A stretch of DNA of 64,000 nt from Ollibium composti (GTDB lineage Bacteria; Pseudomonadota; Alphaproteobacteria; Rhizobiales; Rhizobiaceae), in contig NZ_SSNY01000005.1 in NCBI RefSeq assembly GCF_004801285.1, positions 124,001-188,000 on the forward strand, written 5' to 3'. The first letter of the stretch is position 1, and each line of letters opens with the position of its first letter. A program made the position numbers and the translations under genes. The notes below the pieces were generated by a model. It was not told the origin of the DNA. It did not search any database and saw only the letters and a program-made list of their open reading frames with translations. Shown here one piece after another: positions 8,401-16,901 of the stretch.

Positions 8401-10497
8401 CTAAGCGTGATCGCTGATGGCTGCCAGTACGTCGCGTACGTCGAGCGTCGAGAAGGGTTTTTCGAGGATCTGCGGCCGCTGGCCCGCCGGCAAGGCTTCT
8501 ATCTCGGCCCTGGCGCCGACGAGGTCGCCGGTCACCAGCACGAAGCGGCGCGCCAGCCGCGGCCGTTCGACAAGCAGTTGCCGGTAGGCCGCCATGCCGC
8601 TGGTGCCGGGCATGCGCAGGTCGGAAAATACGATGTCGGGCCGTTGATGGTCGGCCAGCGTCTCGACCGCGGATTGCCAGCCGGCGACGATGCGCGACTT
8701 GATGCCCATCAGTTCCAGTATGTCCGACAGCGAGGCGGCGACGTCCGGCTCATCGTCGACGACGAGGGCGTGGCGGATGGCGGAGGACTGGACGCGACCG
8801 TTCTCGGCGCCCATGGAGATGCCGGCGACGGCCGGGAACTCGACGATGAAGCGGGCGCCGTGCGGCTTCGCTTCCTCGAACCAGACGCGGCCTTCATGGC
8901 GCTCGACGATGGATTTGGAGATCGACAGGCCGATGCCGGTGCCGACGCCGACCGGCTTGGTGGTGAAGTAGGATTCGAAGATGCGGTGGCGGATCGCCTC
9001 GGGTATGCCCGCTCCGTTGTCCTCGACGTAGAAGCCGGCGTCGCCGTTGGCGGCGCGGTAGGTGCGCACCTTGATGACGCGGTCGCCGCTGGCGCCGGCC
9101 AGCGCGTGCTGGCCGTTGATGAGGAAGTTGGCGACCACCTGGGTGACATGGTCGGCATCGGCCATGATCGGCAGCGGCCCGGCCGCGAAATCGGTATCGA
9201 TGAGGATGCCGCTGGAGCGCGCGCCATAGGCGGTCAGTTCGAGGGCCGCCCGCACCACCTGGTTCAGGTCCGTCTCGACCTGCGCGGTCGGGTGCAGGCG
9301 CACCATCGACAGAAAGCTCTTGACGATGCGGCCGCAGCGTTCGGCCGCCGCACGCACCTTTTCGGCGCGCACCTTGGTCGGCGAGTCGGGCGCGAATTCA
9401 TGCAGCAGGGTGGACTGCGCCACCACGACGGCGAGCGGATTGTTGAGCTCGTGCGAGACGCCGGCGAGCAACGAGCCCATCGCCGCCATCTTCTCGTTCT
9501 GATGCAGTTTCTCGCGCTGGCGGTGGATTTCCTCCTCGGCGCGCAGTTTCTCGCGCAGGTCGCGGATCGAGCCGAAGATCAGCCGGCGGTCGCCGACCTT
9601 GATCTCGGTCGCGGTCAGTTCGATCGGGAAGACCTCGCCGGCGGCGTTCTGGGTCACCGTTTCCAGCCGCTGGCCAATCATCGGCGCGCCGCGCCCGGCC
9701 ATGTATTCGGCACCGGTGGAATAGCCCTTGCGGTAATAGTCGGGCACGATCATGTGCAGGAGGTCGCGGCCGAGGATGTCGCTGCGCCGATAGCCGAACA
9801 TCTTCTCGGCTGCCGGATTGAACTCGATGACGGCGCCGGTCTCGTCGATGACGATGATGGCATCGAGCGAGGCCTGGATCATGGTGCGCCGGACCACCTC
9901 GCTGATATGCGCTTCCGACTGCAGGCGCTCGATCGCGTCGCCGACGGCGAGCGCCACGATCTCCATCGCCGCCTTCACCTCGTCGCTCCAGGCACGCTCC
10001 TCGACGCAGTCGTTGACGGCGAGCGAACCCCAGGGCGTGCCGTTGGCCCACACCGGCACGGACAGGAAGGATACGATGTGCTGGTTCTCGAAATCCCGCC
10101 GCAGGAAGCCCTCGATGTCTCGGGTCAGGCCGGCGAACATCTTGCCCTGCCGACCCTCCCGAGCGACCTTGCCGAGCAGCGGGTCCATATGGACGACGGC
10201 CTGGGGAATGACCGAGGGAGGCGAGGCGTTGCCGGCGACCGAATCGTCGACCCAGTAGGCCGCCACGGACTGGGTGAGGCCCTGGCCGGGCATGTCCTCC
10301 AGGCTGAACAGGATGGCGCGATGGCCGGCGCAAGAGCGCCCCAGGAGTTCGAGCAACGAGCCGATCTCGCGGCGCCAGTCGTCGGCCTCGCGCAGGCGGC
10401 GCGCGATGCGCGCGGCCGCCACGGCCGGGCTGTCTTCCTTCGCCGCGGTGCCGCTGGAAGGCAGTGTCGCTTCGGTTCTGCGCAGCGGCCGGTCCAT
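8401..10497 (-). CDS. Soluble PAS-domain hybrid sensor histidine kinase
   Basis: A 698-residue cytoplasmic kinase without membrane segments. In order: a GAF-like region (about 30-200), a PAS domain (about 205-325, with SLDAIIVIDETGAVIEFNPA), a HisKA domain with phospho-acceptor motif GVSHELNNPLAVV (about 355), a HATPase domain (FLINGQHAL; EDNGAGIP; GTGIGLSISKSIV) and a C-terminal receiver (VVDDEPD; acceptor Asp in FSDLRMPG; Lys in LEKPF). It lies 22 bases after an OmpR-type regulator on the same strand and probably forms an operon with it. The signal is unknown; GAF plus PAS suggests an intracellular cue such as redox state, gas or a small ligand. Confidence 0.9.
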   Translation of the reverse strand: MDRPLRRTEATLPSSGTAAKEDSPAVAAARIARRLREADDWRREIGSLLELLGRSCAGHRAILFSLEDMPGQGLTQSVAAYWVDDSVAGNASPPSVIPQAVVHMDPLLGKVAREGRQGKMFAGLTRDIEGFLRRDFENQHIVSFLSVPVWANGTPWGSLAVNDCVEERAWSDEVKAAMEIVALAVGDAIERLQSEAHISEVVRRTMIQASLDAIIVIDETGAVIEFNPAAEKMFGYRRSDILGRDLLHMIVPDYYRKGYSTGAEYMAGRGAPMIGQRLETVTQNAAGEVFPIELTATEIKVGDRRLIFGSIRDLREKLRAEEEIHRQREKLHQNEKMAAMGSLLAGVSHELNNPLAVVVAQSTLLHEFAPDSPTKVRAEKVRAAAERCGRIVKSFLSMVRLHPTAQVETDLNQVVRAALELTAYGARSSGILIDTDFAAGPLPIMADADHVTQVVANFLINGQHALAGASGDRVIKVRTYRAANGDAGFYVEDNGAGIPEAIRHRIFESYFTTKPVGVGTGIGLSISKSIVERHEGRVWFEEAKPHGARFIVEFPAVAGISMGAENGRVQSSAIRHALVVDDEPDVAASLSDILELMGIKSRIVAGWQSAVETLADHQRPDIVFSDLRMPGTSGMAAYRQLLVERPRLARRFVLVTGDLVGARAEIEALPAGQRPQILEKPFSTLDVRDVLAAISDHA

Positions 10498-10519
10498 CGC
10501 GGTCTATCCCGTCCCGGCT

Positions 10520-11314
10520 TCAGGCGCCGTCGTCGGCCGGCAGCGAGAAAATATAGCCCTCGCCGCGCACCGTCCGCAGGAATTTCGGGTTGGCCGGATC
10601 GGCTTCGATCTTCTTGCGCAGCCGCATGATGCGGATGTCGATGGCGCGCGAAGATTCGGGGTCTTCGGCAAAGCCGATCGCCTCGGAAATCGCCGTGCGC
10701 GTCAGCACCCGGTTGGCCCGCGTCAGGAAGACCTCCAGCACGTCGAACTCGCTGCGGGCGAGGTCGATGACGGCGCCGCCCGGCCCGGTCACCAGGCGGC
10801 CGTCGAGGTCGGCCGAAAAGGGGCCGAAGCTCATCGAGCGGCGGGCCTGCCCCGCATCGGCCCTGGCCGGCCGGGGCGCCGAAGGTTGCGGCACACGGCG
10901 CAGGACGGAGCGCACGCGCGCCAGCACCTCGCGCAGCTCGTATGGTTTGACGATGTAGTCGTCGGCGCCGAGTTCCAGCCCGACGATGCGGTCAAGCGGG
11001 GCGCCGGCGGCGGTGGCGTAGATGATGCCGGTCGACATCTTCGAGCGCAGCCAGCGGCCGAGCGACAGCCCGTCCTCGCCCGGCATGGCGATGTCGAGCA
11101 GCGCGATATGGAAGCTGCCGCTTTCCAGCATCGGCCGGGCCACGGCGGCATTTTCGGCCGTCGCAACCTCATAGCCGTTGGCCGTGAGATATTCGGCCAC
11201 GGCGTCCCTGAGGTCCGGCTCGTCCTCGACGATGATGATCCTGGCGCGCACGGCCGCCTCGTTCCCGCTTTCAGGGGAAAGTAGATTGGGTATAAACATA
11301 TTGCTAGGGCTCAT
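10520..11314 (-). CDS. OmpR-family two-component response regulator
   Basis: A canonical receiver (IIIVEDEPDLRDAV; phospho-acceptor Asp in LLDIAMPGEDG; conserved Lys in IVKPYELREVL) is joined by a Pro/Ala linker to a winged-helix DNA-binding domain ending in RTVRGEGYIFSL. The start is uncertain. ATG 11314 gives 264 residues, and an internal ATG at 11299 or a GTG just before the receiver would also work. It is the likely partner of the hybrid kinase directly downstream. It is divergent from another regulator, only 24 bases away if 11314 is used. Confidence 0.9.
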   Translation of the reverse strand: MSPSNMFIPNLLSPESGNEAAVRARIIIVEDEPDLRDAVAEYLTANGYEVATAENAAVARPMLESGSFHIALLDIAMPGEDGLSLGRWLRSKMSTGIIYATAAGAPLDRIVGLELGADDYIVKPYELREVLARVRSVLRRVPQPSAPRPARADAGQARRSMSFGPFSADLDGRLVTGPGGAVIDLARSEFDVLEVFLTRANRVLTRTAISEAIGFAEDPESSRAIDIRIMRLRKKIEADPANPKFLRTVRGEGYIFSLPADDGA

Positions 11315-11338
11315 GTTGGCGGGTTTCGGGGGTGACGC

Positions 11339-12052
11339 ATGGCACGAGCGATGGTGGCGCTGGTCTGCGTGGCGGAGGTGGTGGCGCAGGATCTCGCCGA
11401 CCACCTGGAGCGGCGCGGCCATGACGTGCGCAAGGTCACGCAGGTCTGGCAGGCGGACGCGCTGCTGGCGGGCGAACGCGTCGACGTCGTCGTGGTCGGC
11501 GACGGCCTGACTCCGGGCGAGGGGCGCGACCTTCTCAAGCGTCATGGCGGCGAGGGCGGGCCGGACTTCGTGCTGATCTGCCGGCCCAGGGACCTGGTGG
11601 ACAAGGTGCTGGCGCTGGAACTGGGCGCGGCCGACGTCATCGAAAGCCCGCTGGTGGTGCGCGAGCTCGCCACCCGCATCGGCGGCCTCCTGGCGCGGCG
11701 CGGCCGCGGCACATCCGAACTGGTGGTGCTGGAGAATGCGACGGTGGACCTGCGCTCGGCCATGGTCATGTACCGTTCCGGCAGCGAGGACCAGCTTTCG
11801 CCTGGCCAAGTGGCGCTGCTTCGGCTGTTCACGTCGAGCCCGCGCAAGGTGCTGACGCGCGACGACATCATCGCCGCCGCGCCCGCCGAGAATGCCGACG
11901 CCTTCGACCGCTCGATCGATTCGCGCATCGTCAGGCTGAGGCGCAAGCTCGACACCGAGGCGATCACGACCATACGCGGCGCCGGCTATCGGTTCGATCC
12001 GCCCGACACCAGGGGCGCCGATACGGCCAGCGCCGACACGGGTAACGATTGA
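11339..12052 (+). CDS. OmpR-family regulator with a degenerate receiver domain
   Basis: A 237-residue protein with receiver-like fold and C-terminal winged helix (LSPGQVALLRLFTSSPRKVL ... TIRGAGYRFDPP). An Asp at residue 55 (VVGDGLTPGEG) occupies the phospho-acceptor position. However, the acidic pair near the N terminus is replaced by VCVAEVV, the switch Ser/Thr by Cys81 (FVLICRP), and the conserved Lys by Ser103 (VIESPLVV). It may therefore work without phosphorylation, as known for atypical OmpR-family members. It is divergent from the regulator/kinase operon at 8401-11314 and could control it. Confidence 0.85.
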   Translation: MARAMVALVCVAEVVAQDLADHLERRGHDVRKVTQVWQADALLAGERVDVVVVGDGLTPGEGRDLLKRHGGEGGPDFVLICRPRDLVDKVLALELGAADVIESPLVVRELATRIGGLLARRGRGTSELVVLENATVDLRSAMVMYRSGSEDQLSPGQVALLRLFTSSPRKVLTRDDIIAAAPAENADAFDRSIDSRIVRLRRKLDTEAITTIRGAGYRFDPPDTRGADTASADTGND

Positions 12053-12075
12053 GACGATGCCGGTCATGCTGCCGG

Positions 12076-12246
12076 TCAGCGCGTCGCCGCCGGCAAGGCC
12101 GCGGGTGCAGATGCCGCTGACATGGGAGCCGTCGCGGCGTGGGCGTGCTCCTTCATGAGCACGGTGGCGAGGCCCGCAAAGCCGAGCAGGCCCTGCGCGT
12201 AGAGCAGGGTCGAAAGCACGGCTGTGGCCAACTTCCTTCTGTTCAT
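12076..12246 (-). CDS. Small hydrophobic protein, 56 residues
   Basis: ATG at 12246 (reverse strand) is preceded by AGGGGT at a normal distance. The product starts MNRRKLATAVLSTLLYAQGL, a basic N terminus followed by a hydrophobic stretch to about residue 31, then a short tail rich in Ala, Pro and Met (KEHAHAATAPMSAASAPAA). It looks like a single-pass or exported peptide. It begins two bases after the stop of the upstream small gene, and its ribosome site overlaps that gene's end, so the two are probably co-translated. No family recognised. Confidence 0.55.
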   Translation of the reverse strand: MNRRKLATAVLSTLLYAQGLLGFAGLATVLMKEHAHAATAPMSAASAPAALPAATR

Positions 12247-12248
12247 GG

Positions 12249-12686
12249 TCAACCCCTGAAATTGTCGAGCAACTGGTGCGCCGCGCCATTGTCGTTGTCG
12301 TTGGCAAAGGCCGCATGGCGACGGCGGTTACCTGCCCATCGTGTACCGCCGTGATTTCCCGAAGCACCCGCGCCGCCGACGGAGCCCCCCGCGGCGACGC
12401 GGGCCTTCGGTCCTCTCGGCTGCAAGCTGCCGGAGGCGCCGCGCAAAGCCTTCCGCCCGAGGCCAACCCGCCAGAGGGCCTTGAGACGGTGGATGCGCAG
12501 GCTGGAGACGATCCAGACCGTGGCTAGGAACAGCGCCGCATGCAGCGTCGAGATTTCTCCCGCCGTCATGCCGGCCATCGCCGCCATGGCATCGCCATGA
12601 GCCGCCACGGCATCGACGCCGACCGCCACGACGATGGCGATGCCTGCGCCGGCCAACCGGGATACGGCTTTGAAGGAGATGCGCAT
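12249..12686 (-). CDS. Hypothetical membrane protein, 145 residues
   Basis: Not recognised. The product has a first hydrophobic segment (about residues 11-28, AGAGIAIVVAVGVDAVAA) and a second (about 47-63, TLHAALFLATVWIVSSL), then a basic, glycine-rich tail with no clear fold. The ribosome site before ATG 12686 is weak, so the start is uncertain. It is followed two bases later by the 56-residue gene at 12076, suggesting a two-gene unit of small membrane proteins. Confidence 0.45.
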   Translation of the reverse strand: MRISFKAVSRLAGAGIAIVVAVGVDAVAAHGDAMAAMAGMTAGEISTLHAALFLATVWIVSSLRIHRLKALWRVGLGRKALRGASGSLQPRGPKARVAAGGSVGGAGASGNHGGTRWAGNRRRHAAFANDNDNGAAHQLLDNFRG

Positions 12687-13047
12687 GGATGGTCCAATCG
12701 GCTGTTCTCGTTGTCGCCAGATTGGCCGGCCCCTGTATCGGCTTCATGCCGCGCGGTGTTTCTTTTGTTGCAGATTGGTTTCGGTATCGATGTTTTTTGT
12801 TTCGTACCGAAAGTGATCTGGCGGGAAACTCCGTTTCCACTCTGGTCAGAAATGGATTGAAACCGGCGATTCCTGGAGAATCAGGAGGGGAGCGAAGCGG
12901 TTTCGGTTCCGAAAACTGTCTGTGGCGATAAATTAGAAACCATATCGAAACGAAAATGCCTGTTAAGCGAAATCAGATCGAAACACGACGCCCCGATAAG
13001 CCCGCCATCGAATTGACGCCGGTCTCGTCCGGCCATGGAGGGACATC
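12687..13047. other. 361-base intergenic region, somewhat lower GC
   Basis: No convincing gene. TTTCGGTA (12779-12786) and TACCGAAA (12805-12812) form an inverted repeat with an 18-base loop. ATCGAAAC occurs twice in the last 110 bases (in CATATCGAAACG and CAGATCGAAACA). The region must hold the promoters of the divergent genes at 12686 and 13048, but I cannot identify a clear -35/-10 pair. Confidence 0.4.
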
Positions 13048-13509
13048 ATGATCGCTACCGTTTCCACGAAACTCATCAATATCGCCGCCATCGCCTGTGT
13101 CGGCACCGCAATGCTGTTCGGCGCGGGCAACGGCACGGCGCATGCCGCCAACAAACTGGTGGCGCAGGTGTCCATCTCGCAGCAGCGCATGCAGGTTCTG
13201 GTGGACGGGCGGCCGGCCTTCGAGTGGAAGGTGTCGACAGGAGGGAAGGGCCACGCGACGCCGAGGGGCTCCTACAAGCCGACGCGTCTGGAGGAAATGT
13301 GGTATTCGCGCAAATACGACAACGCGCCGATGCCGCATTCGGTCTTCTTCCACGGCGGCTACGCCGTTCATGCCACCAACCACATCAAGCGGCTGGGTAC
13401 GCCGGCCTCGCATGGCTGCGTGCGCCTGCATCCGGCCGCGGCGGCCGATTTCTACCAGCTCGTCGAGACGTTCGGCGCTGCCAACACCAGCATCGTCATC
13501 GTCGAGTGA
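13048..13509 (+). CDS. L,D-transpeptidase (YkuD domain)
   Basis: A 153-residue exported enzyme predicted to form L,D-crosslinks in peptidoglycan or attach proteins to it. A signal peptide covers about the first 35 residues (ending GNGTAHA). The YkuD catalytic motif is present: His in HATNH, then ASHGCVRLHP with the nucleophilic Cys. The rest is a minimal YkuD domain without a peptidoglycan-binding module. GGAGGG precedes the start. It stands alone, converging on a DUF2934 gene. Confidence 0.93.
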   Translation: MIATVSTKLINIAAIACVGTAMLFGAGNGTAHAANKLVAQVSISQQRMQVLVDGRPAFEWKVSTGGKGHATPRGSYKPTRLEEMWYSRKYDNAPMPHSVFFHGGYAVHATNHIKRLGTPASHGCVRLHPAAAADFYQLVETFGAANTSIVIVE

Positions 13510-13526
13510 CGGGTTTGTAGGGTCGG

Positions 13527-13805
13527 CTACCCGGCCTTGGCCTTGCGCGCTCGTGGTTTCGCTGCGACGGCGGGCTTTACCGTCTTCGCCGCAGTTGCTT
13601 TTACCTGAGCCGTCTTGGGTTTGGCAGCAGCAGGCTTGCGCGGTGTGGCCGGCTTGCGTCCGGGCTTGGCTGCCGCTGCATCCTCGGCGTCGATCTCGCC
13701 TGCCGCCTGATGCCAGTGTCGTTCGTGATCGCCGTCCCTGCGGCCTTCGCGTTCCCAGATCGCATGGGCGCGCTGGCGGATGCGTTCGTGCCTGTCGTCT
13801 GCCAT
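13527..13805 (-). CDS. DUF2934 protein with Lys/Ala-rich tail
   Basis: A 92-residue basic protein. The N-terminal third (RIRQRAHAIWEREGRRDG, then HERHWHQA) matches the DUF2934 pattern common in rhizobia. The remainder is a low-complexity Lys-Pro-Ala tail (KPATPRKPAAAKPKTAQVKA) resembling histone-H1-like or nucleoid-associated tails. The function of DUF2934 is unknown; the tail suggests nucleic-acid binding, which is inference. Confidence 0.85.
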   Translation of the reverse strand: MADDRHERIRQRAHAIWEREGRRDGDHERHWHQAAGEIDAEDAAAAKPGRKPATPRKPAAAKPKTAQVKATAAKTVKPAVAAKPRARKAKAG

Positions 13806-13911
13806 GGATTGCCTCCCGGTTCGATTCGACCGGCGGCATGGTCGGTGCGCCGCAGCCGCCGCGCCCAGTATTCAGCCAAAGCAGCGGCGGCGCCAGCACA
13901 ATCGTAACGTG

Positions 13912-14841
13912 TCAGGCCGCACGCGCCAGATGGCCGAGGACGTGGCAGACGAGGCGGCCGACGACGGTCGCGGCGATATCGTTGACATCGGCCTTCGGCT
14001 GGAACTCGACGATGGAGAAGCCGGCCAGCCGCCGGCCCCGTATCGCCGCGCCGAGCAGTTCCGTCATCTCGGGGAAGGTGAAGCCGCCCGGCGACAGCGC
14101 GTTGACGCCCGGACAGGTGCCGGGGTCCATGGCGTCGCAGTCGATGTGGATGAGCAGCGGCTTGTCGCGCGGCAGCGCGGCGGCGACCGCCGCCAGGCCC
14201 TGCCGGCGCGCCTCCGCGACGGTGACGATGCGCGAGCCCCAGGCGCGGGCCGCCTCGACCTCCTGCCGGCGGGCGCTGCCGACCGCGCGGATGCCGCACT
14301 GGGTCATCGACGCGATGCAGCCAAGCTCCGAGGCGCGGCGGATGGTGCTGGAATAGCCAAGCCTTTCGCCGCCGATATCGTCGCGCCAGTCGATGTGGGC
14401 GTCGATCTGGAGAAGATGCAGCGGCTCGCCCCTGTCGAAGGCGCGCATGAAGGGAATGGCGACGGAATCGTCGCCGCCGATCAGGATGGGCGTGGCGCCC
14501 GCTTCCAGCACCGCGCCGGTGACGGTCTCGATGTTCTTGCGGTTGCCGGGCGCATCGTCATGCACCGTTGCGACGTCGCCGAGATCGAGCGCTTCCAGCG
14601 CGCCGTCGTTCAGCAGCGGCCCATCGAAGTCGAAATCCCAGTGGCCGGCATCGAGGCAGGCGGCGGTGACGGCGCGCCGCACCGCATCCGGCCCGGTTTC
14701 CGCCCCACTCTCGACGGGATCGGACACATAGGGCGTGCCGTGGACGGCGCCGAAGATTGCCGCCGAGCCTGCCACGGGCGCCGCCGCGGCAGGCACGCCG
14801 AGGAACGTTTGCGGGCGGGGAACAAGCGGCAGGGGTATCAT
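13912..14841 (-). CDS. Arginase/agmatinase-family ureohydrolase
   Basis: A 309-residue ureohydrolase-fold protein, expected to cleave a guanidino compound (agmatine, guanidinobutyrate or similar) with a binuclear Mn centre. Metal-ligand motifs seen are LQIDAHIDWRDD and IHIDCDAMDPGTCPG. The first motif, usually GGDHS, reads GGDDSV, so the first ligand His is replaced by Asp. Substrate cannot be decided from sequence alone. The downstream neighbour on the same strand (14893) is not an obvious partner. Confidence 0.87.
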   Translation of the reverse strand: MIPLPLVPRPQTFLGVPAAAAPVAGSAAIFGAVHGTPYVSDPVESGAETGPDAVRRAVTAACLDAGHWDFDFDGPLLNDGALEALDLGDVATVHDDAPGNRKNIETVTGAVLEAGATPILIGGDDSVAIPFMRAFDRGEPLHLLQIDAHIDWRDDIGGERLGYSSTIRRASELGCIASMTQCGIRAVGSARRQEVEAARAWGSRIVTVAEARRQGLAAVAAALPRDKPLLIHIDCDAMDPGTCPGVNALSPGGFTFPEMTELLGAAIRGRRLAGFSIVEFQPKADVNDIAATVVGRLVCHVLGHLARAA

Positions 14842-14892
14842 GGCGGCATCCTTTTGGGTAAGACGCCAACCAACGGACCCCGGCCCGCTTTG

Positions 14893-15522
14893 TCAATGCG
14901 GGCGGCGCACGGCCCGTATCTTACCACTCCTGCCGCCGCCGCAGAAGAAGCGGTCGCCGCCGGCTTCCATGCCCGATATGCCGGTGCCGGCGGGCATGTC
15001 CAGCACCTCCAGCACCTTGCCGGTGTCGGGGTCGATATGGCGCAAGCCGCTCTCGTCGCCTTCCCAGGTAGCGTGCCACAACTCGCCGTCGATCCAGGTG
15101 ACGCCGGTGACGAAGCGCGTCGATTCGATGGTGCGCAGCACCTTGCCCGTCTCGGGATCGACCTGTCGGATCTTTCCTTCGCGGTACTGCGCGACCCAGA
15201 GCGAGCCTTCCGTCCAGGCGAGACCCGAATCGCCGCCTTCGCCCGGAGCGGGAATGGTGGCGAGCACGGTCTTCGTCGCCGGGTCGACCTTCTGGATACG
15301 GTCCTCGGCGATCTGATAGAGATGGCGGCCGTCGAAGGCGGTTCCGGCGTGGGCGGGCACCTCGATCGACAGGGCGATCGTGCCGTCGTCAGGGTCGAGG
15401 CGATTCAGCCTGTCGCCGGAAGCGAACCAGATATGCCTGCCGTCGAAGGTGAGGCCGTGGATGGCCTCGACGCCGGGGAAGGGGCCGTATTCCCGGATGA
15501 TCTCGGCTGCTTTCCGTTTCAT
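14893..15522 (-). CDS. Beta-propeller protein (glutamine cyclotransferase / YncE-like)
   Basis: A 209-residue protein of repeated blades such as GLTFDGRHIWFASGDRLNRL, GTAFDGRHLYQIAEDRIQKV, GLAWTEGSLWVAQYREGKI and GVTWIDGELWHATW, the pattern of YncE/SMP-30/glutamine-cyclotransferase propellers. No signal peptide is visible, so it is probably cytoplasmic. The catalytic role is uncertain. It lies 37 bases after a winged-helix regulator on the same strand and is likely co-transcribed with it. Confidence 0.75.
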   Translation of the reverse strand: MKRKAAEIIREYGPFPGVEAIHGLTFDGRHIWFASGDRLNRLDPDDGTIALSIEVPAHAGTAFDGRHLYQIAEDRIQKVDPATKTVLATIPAPGEGGDSGLAWTEGSLWVAQYREGKIRQVDPETGKVLRTIESTRFVTGVTWIDGELWHATWEGDESGLRHIDPDTGKVLEVLDMPAGTGISGMEAGGDRFFCGGGRSGKIRAVRRPH

Positions 15523-15559
15523 CGCACTTCTCCGTTCAGCCTGTTTCGATGGCGATACC

Positions 15560-16780
15560 CTAGACGTTCGGCAGCGGCGCCGGGAGTAACAATAGCGTCG
15601 GGAAACCGGGCACCGGCGGGGTCAGCCAGCGGCGCGCGCGGCCACGGCCGAAGGACTGCACCTTGCCCTCTTCAGCGAGCTGTTCAAGCGCTCGCTGGAC
15701 GGTACGCGCGCTGGTGTCGAGCGCCATGGCCAGCGCCGAGCTCGACCACGCCTCGCCGTCGGCCAGAAGGGCGAGCAGCGCCGAATGCCGCTCCTCCGCG
15801 GGCGGCGCCAGCACCGCGACGTTCCGTGCCTCCTGCGGCACCAGCGCAAAACCTTCCGGGGTGGCGGTTATCTGCGCCAGCGCATGGAGCGCGCCGCGCA
15901 GCCGGCCGATCTCTACCCTCAGCCGCGCGCGATGCGATTCGTCGGCGTCCTTGCCACGGAAGGCGCGCGCGACGAGCGTCTGCCTGGAAACGTCGCCGGG
16001 CCACGCTTCGGCCAGCGTGCGGGCGAGCGCAAAAAGCACAGGGCGGGTGGCGAGCGGGACGACCGTCTGGCCGATGCGGGCAACGTTGCGGCAGGCATCG
16101 ACGACGAGCGTATTAGAGGCGAGAAGCGTTTCGACCTCGTCGAGCAGAAGAAGCCGTTCCTCTTTCCGGGCGATCAGGCGGGCAGCCGGCGCCTCCAGAA
16201 GCCGGGCGGCGCTTTCGACCTCAGCCGCCAGCGCCGGAATGCCGGCTTGCTCCGCCGCGCGGCCCGCATTGGCGATGGCGGCCCGGGCCGCACCGGTATG
16301 CAGGCGGCGGATGGCGATGCCGGCCGTCACCAGTTCTCGCGCGGTGCGCAGAACCGGTGGCAGCGGCGCGGCATCCTCGTCGGAAAGGAGGCGCTCGGCC
16401 TCGTCGAGGCGGCCGATCAGCAGCAGGTGACGGGCCTCCAGATTGCGGGCATGCGCGGCGTTCAGCCGGTCGCCATGCGCCTGAAGCACCGCGCCCGCCT
16501 GATCGAGCGCATTGCCGATCCAGCCGACGTCGCGCGAGACGAGCGCGATCTCCGCTTCCGCGACGACGCAGCGGGCGCGGGCCACCTTCTCCTTCGGACC
16601 GAAGGCGCGCGCGGCACGCCGCAGCAGGCCCCTGGCCCGCTCCAGGTCGCCGAGCTGCGCCATGGCGATGCCGCGCAAGGCCAGTGCGGCCGCATCCTCG
16701 CGCAAGGCGACCCGCTTCAGGGCGCCGAGGGCGTCGCCGGCGGCCAGCGCGCGGGCGGCGGCGGTGATCAGCGAGTCCAT
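15560..16780 (-). CDS. Transcription regulator with TPR-like N terminus and two winged-helix regions
   Basis: A 406-residue protein. Residues about 1-230 are helical, Ala/Arg-rich and TPR-like (AMAQLGDLERARGLLRRA). Residues about 240-325 resemble the OmpR/SARP winged helix (HRARLRVEIGRLRGALHAL then ITATPEGFALVP). A second helix-turn-helix follows (about 335-395: SSSALAMALDTSARTVQRAL, then EEGKVQSFGRGRARRW). It is divergent from the DUF899 gene (16902) and upstream of the propeller gene, so it may regulate either. Confidence 0.75.
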   Translation of the reverse strand: MDSLITAAARALAAGDALGALKRVALREDAAALALRGIAMAQLGDLERARGLLRRAARAFGPKEKVARARCVVAEAEIALVSRDVGWIGNALDQAGAVLQAHGDRLNAAHARNLEARHLLLIGRLDEAERLLSDEDAAPLPPVLRTARELVTAGIAIRRLHTGAARAAIANAGRAAEQAGIPALAAEVESAARLLEAPAARLIARKEERLLLLDEVETLLASNTLVVDACRNVARIGQTVVPLATRPVLFALARTLAEAWPGDVSRQTLVARAFRGKDADESHRARLRVEIGRLRGALHALAQITATPEGFALVPQEARNVAVLAPPAEERHSALLALLADGEAWSSSALAMALDTSARTVQRALEQLAEEGKVQSFGRGRARRWLTPPVPGFPTLLLLPAPLPNV

Positions 16781-16901
16781 CCTAGTTCGTCACCCGGCCG
16801 AATCCCGTCACACTTGTTACTCACGCCTGCCGGCGCCGGCTCCTAGCCTACGTCATGACAGCCAACCGGCAAGTCGTGTGAAAGCAAAAGAGGAAAAGGT
16901 C

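Noticed and set aside
8389..10629. A 746-residue open frame on the forward strand across the hybrid kinase gene
   Set aside because: It is the antisense shadow of a clear histidine kinase. The composition is the usual high-GC mirror (Arg/Asp/Gly/His-rich), with no recognisable domain.
11315..12466. Long N-terminal extension of the OmpR regulator to 648 residues
   Set aside because: It overlaps the divergent regulator gene in antisense and has no domain; the receiver starts just after 11314.
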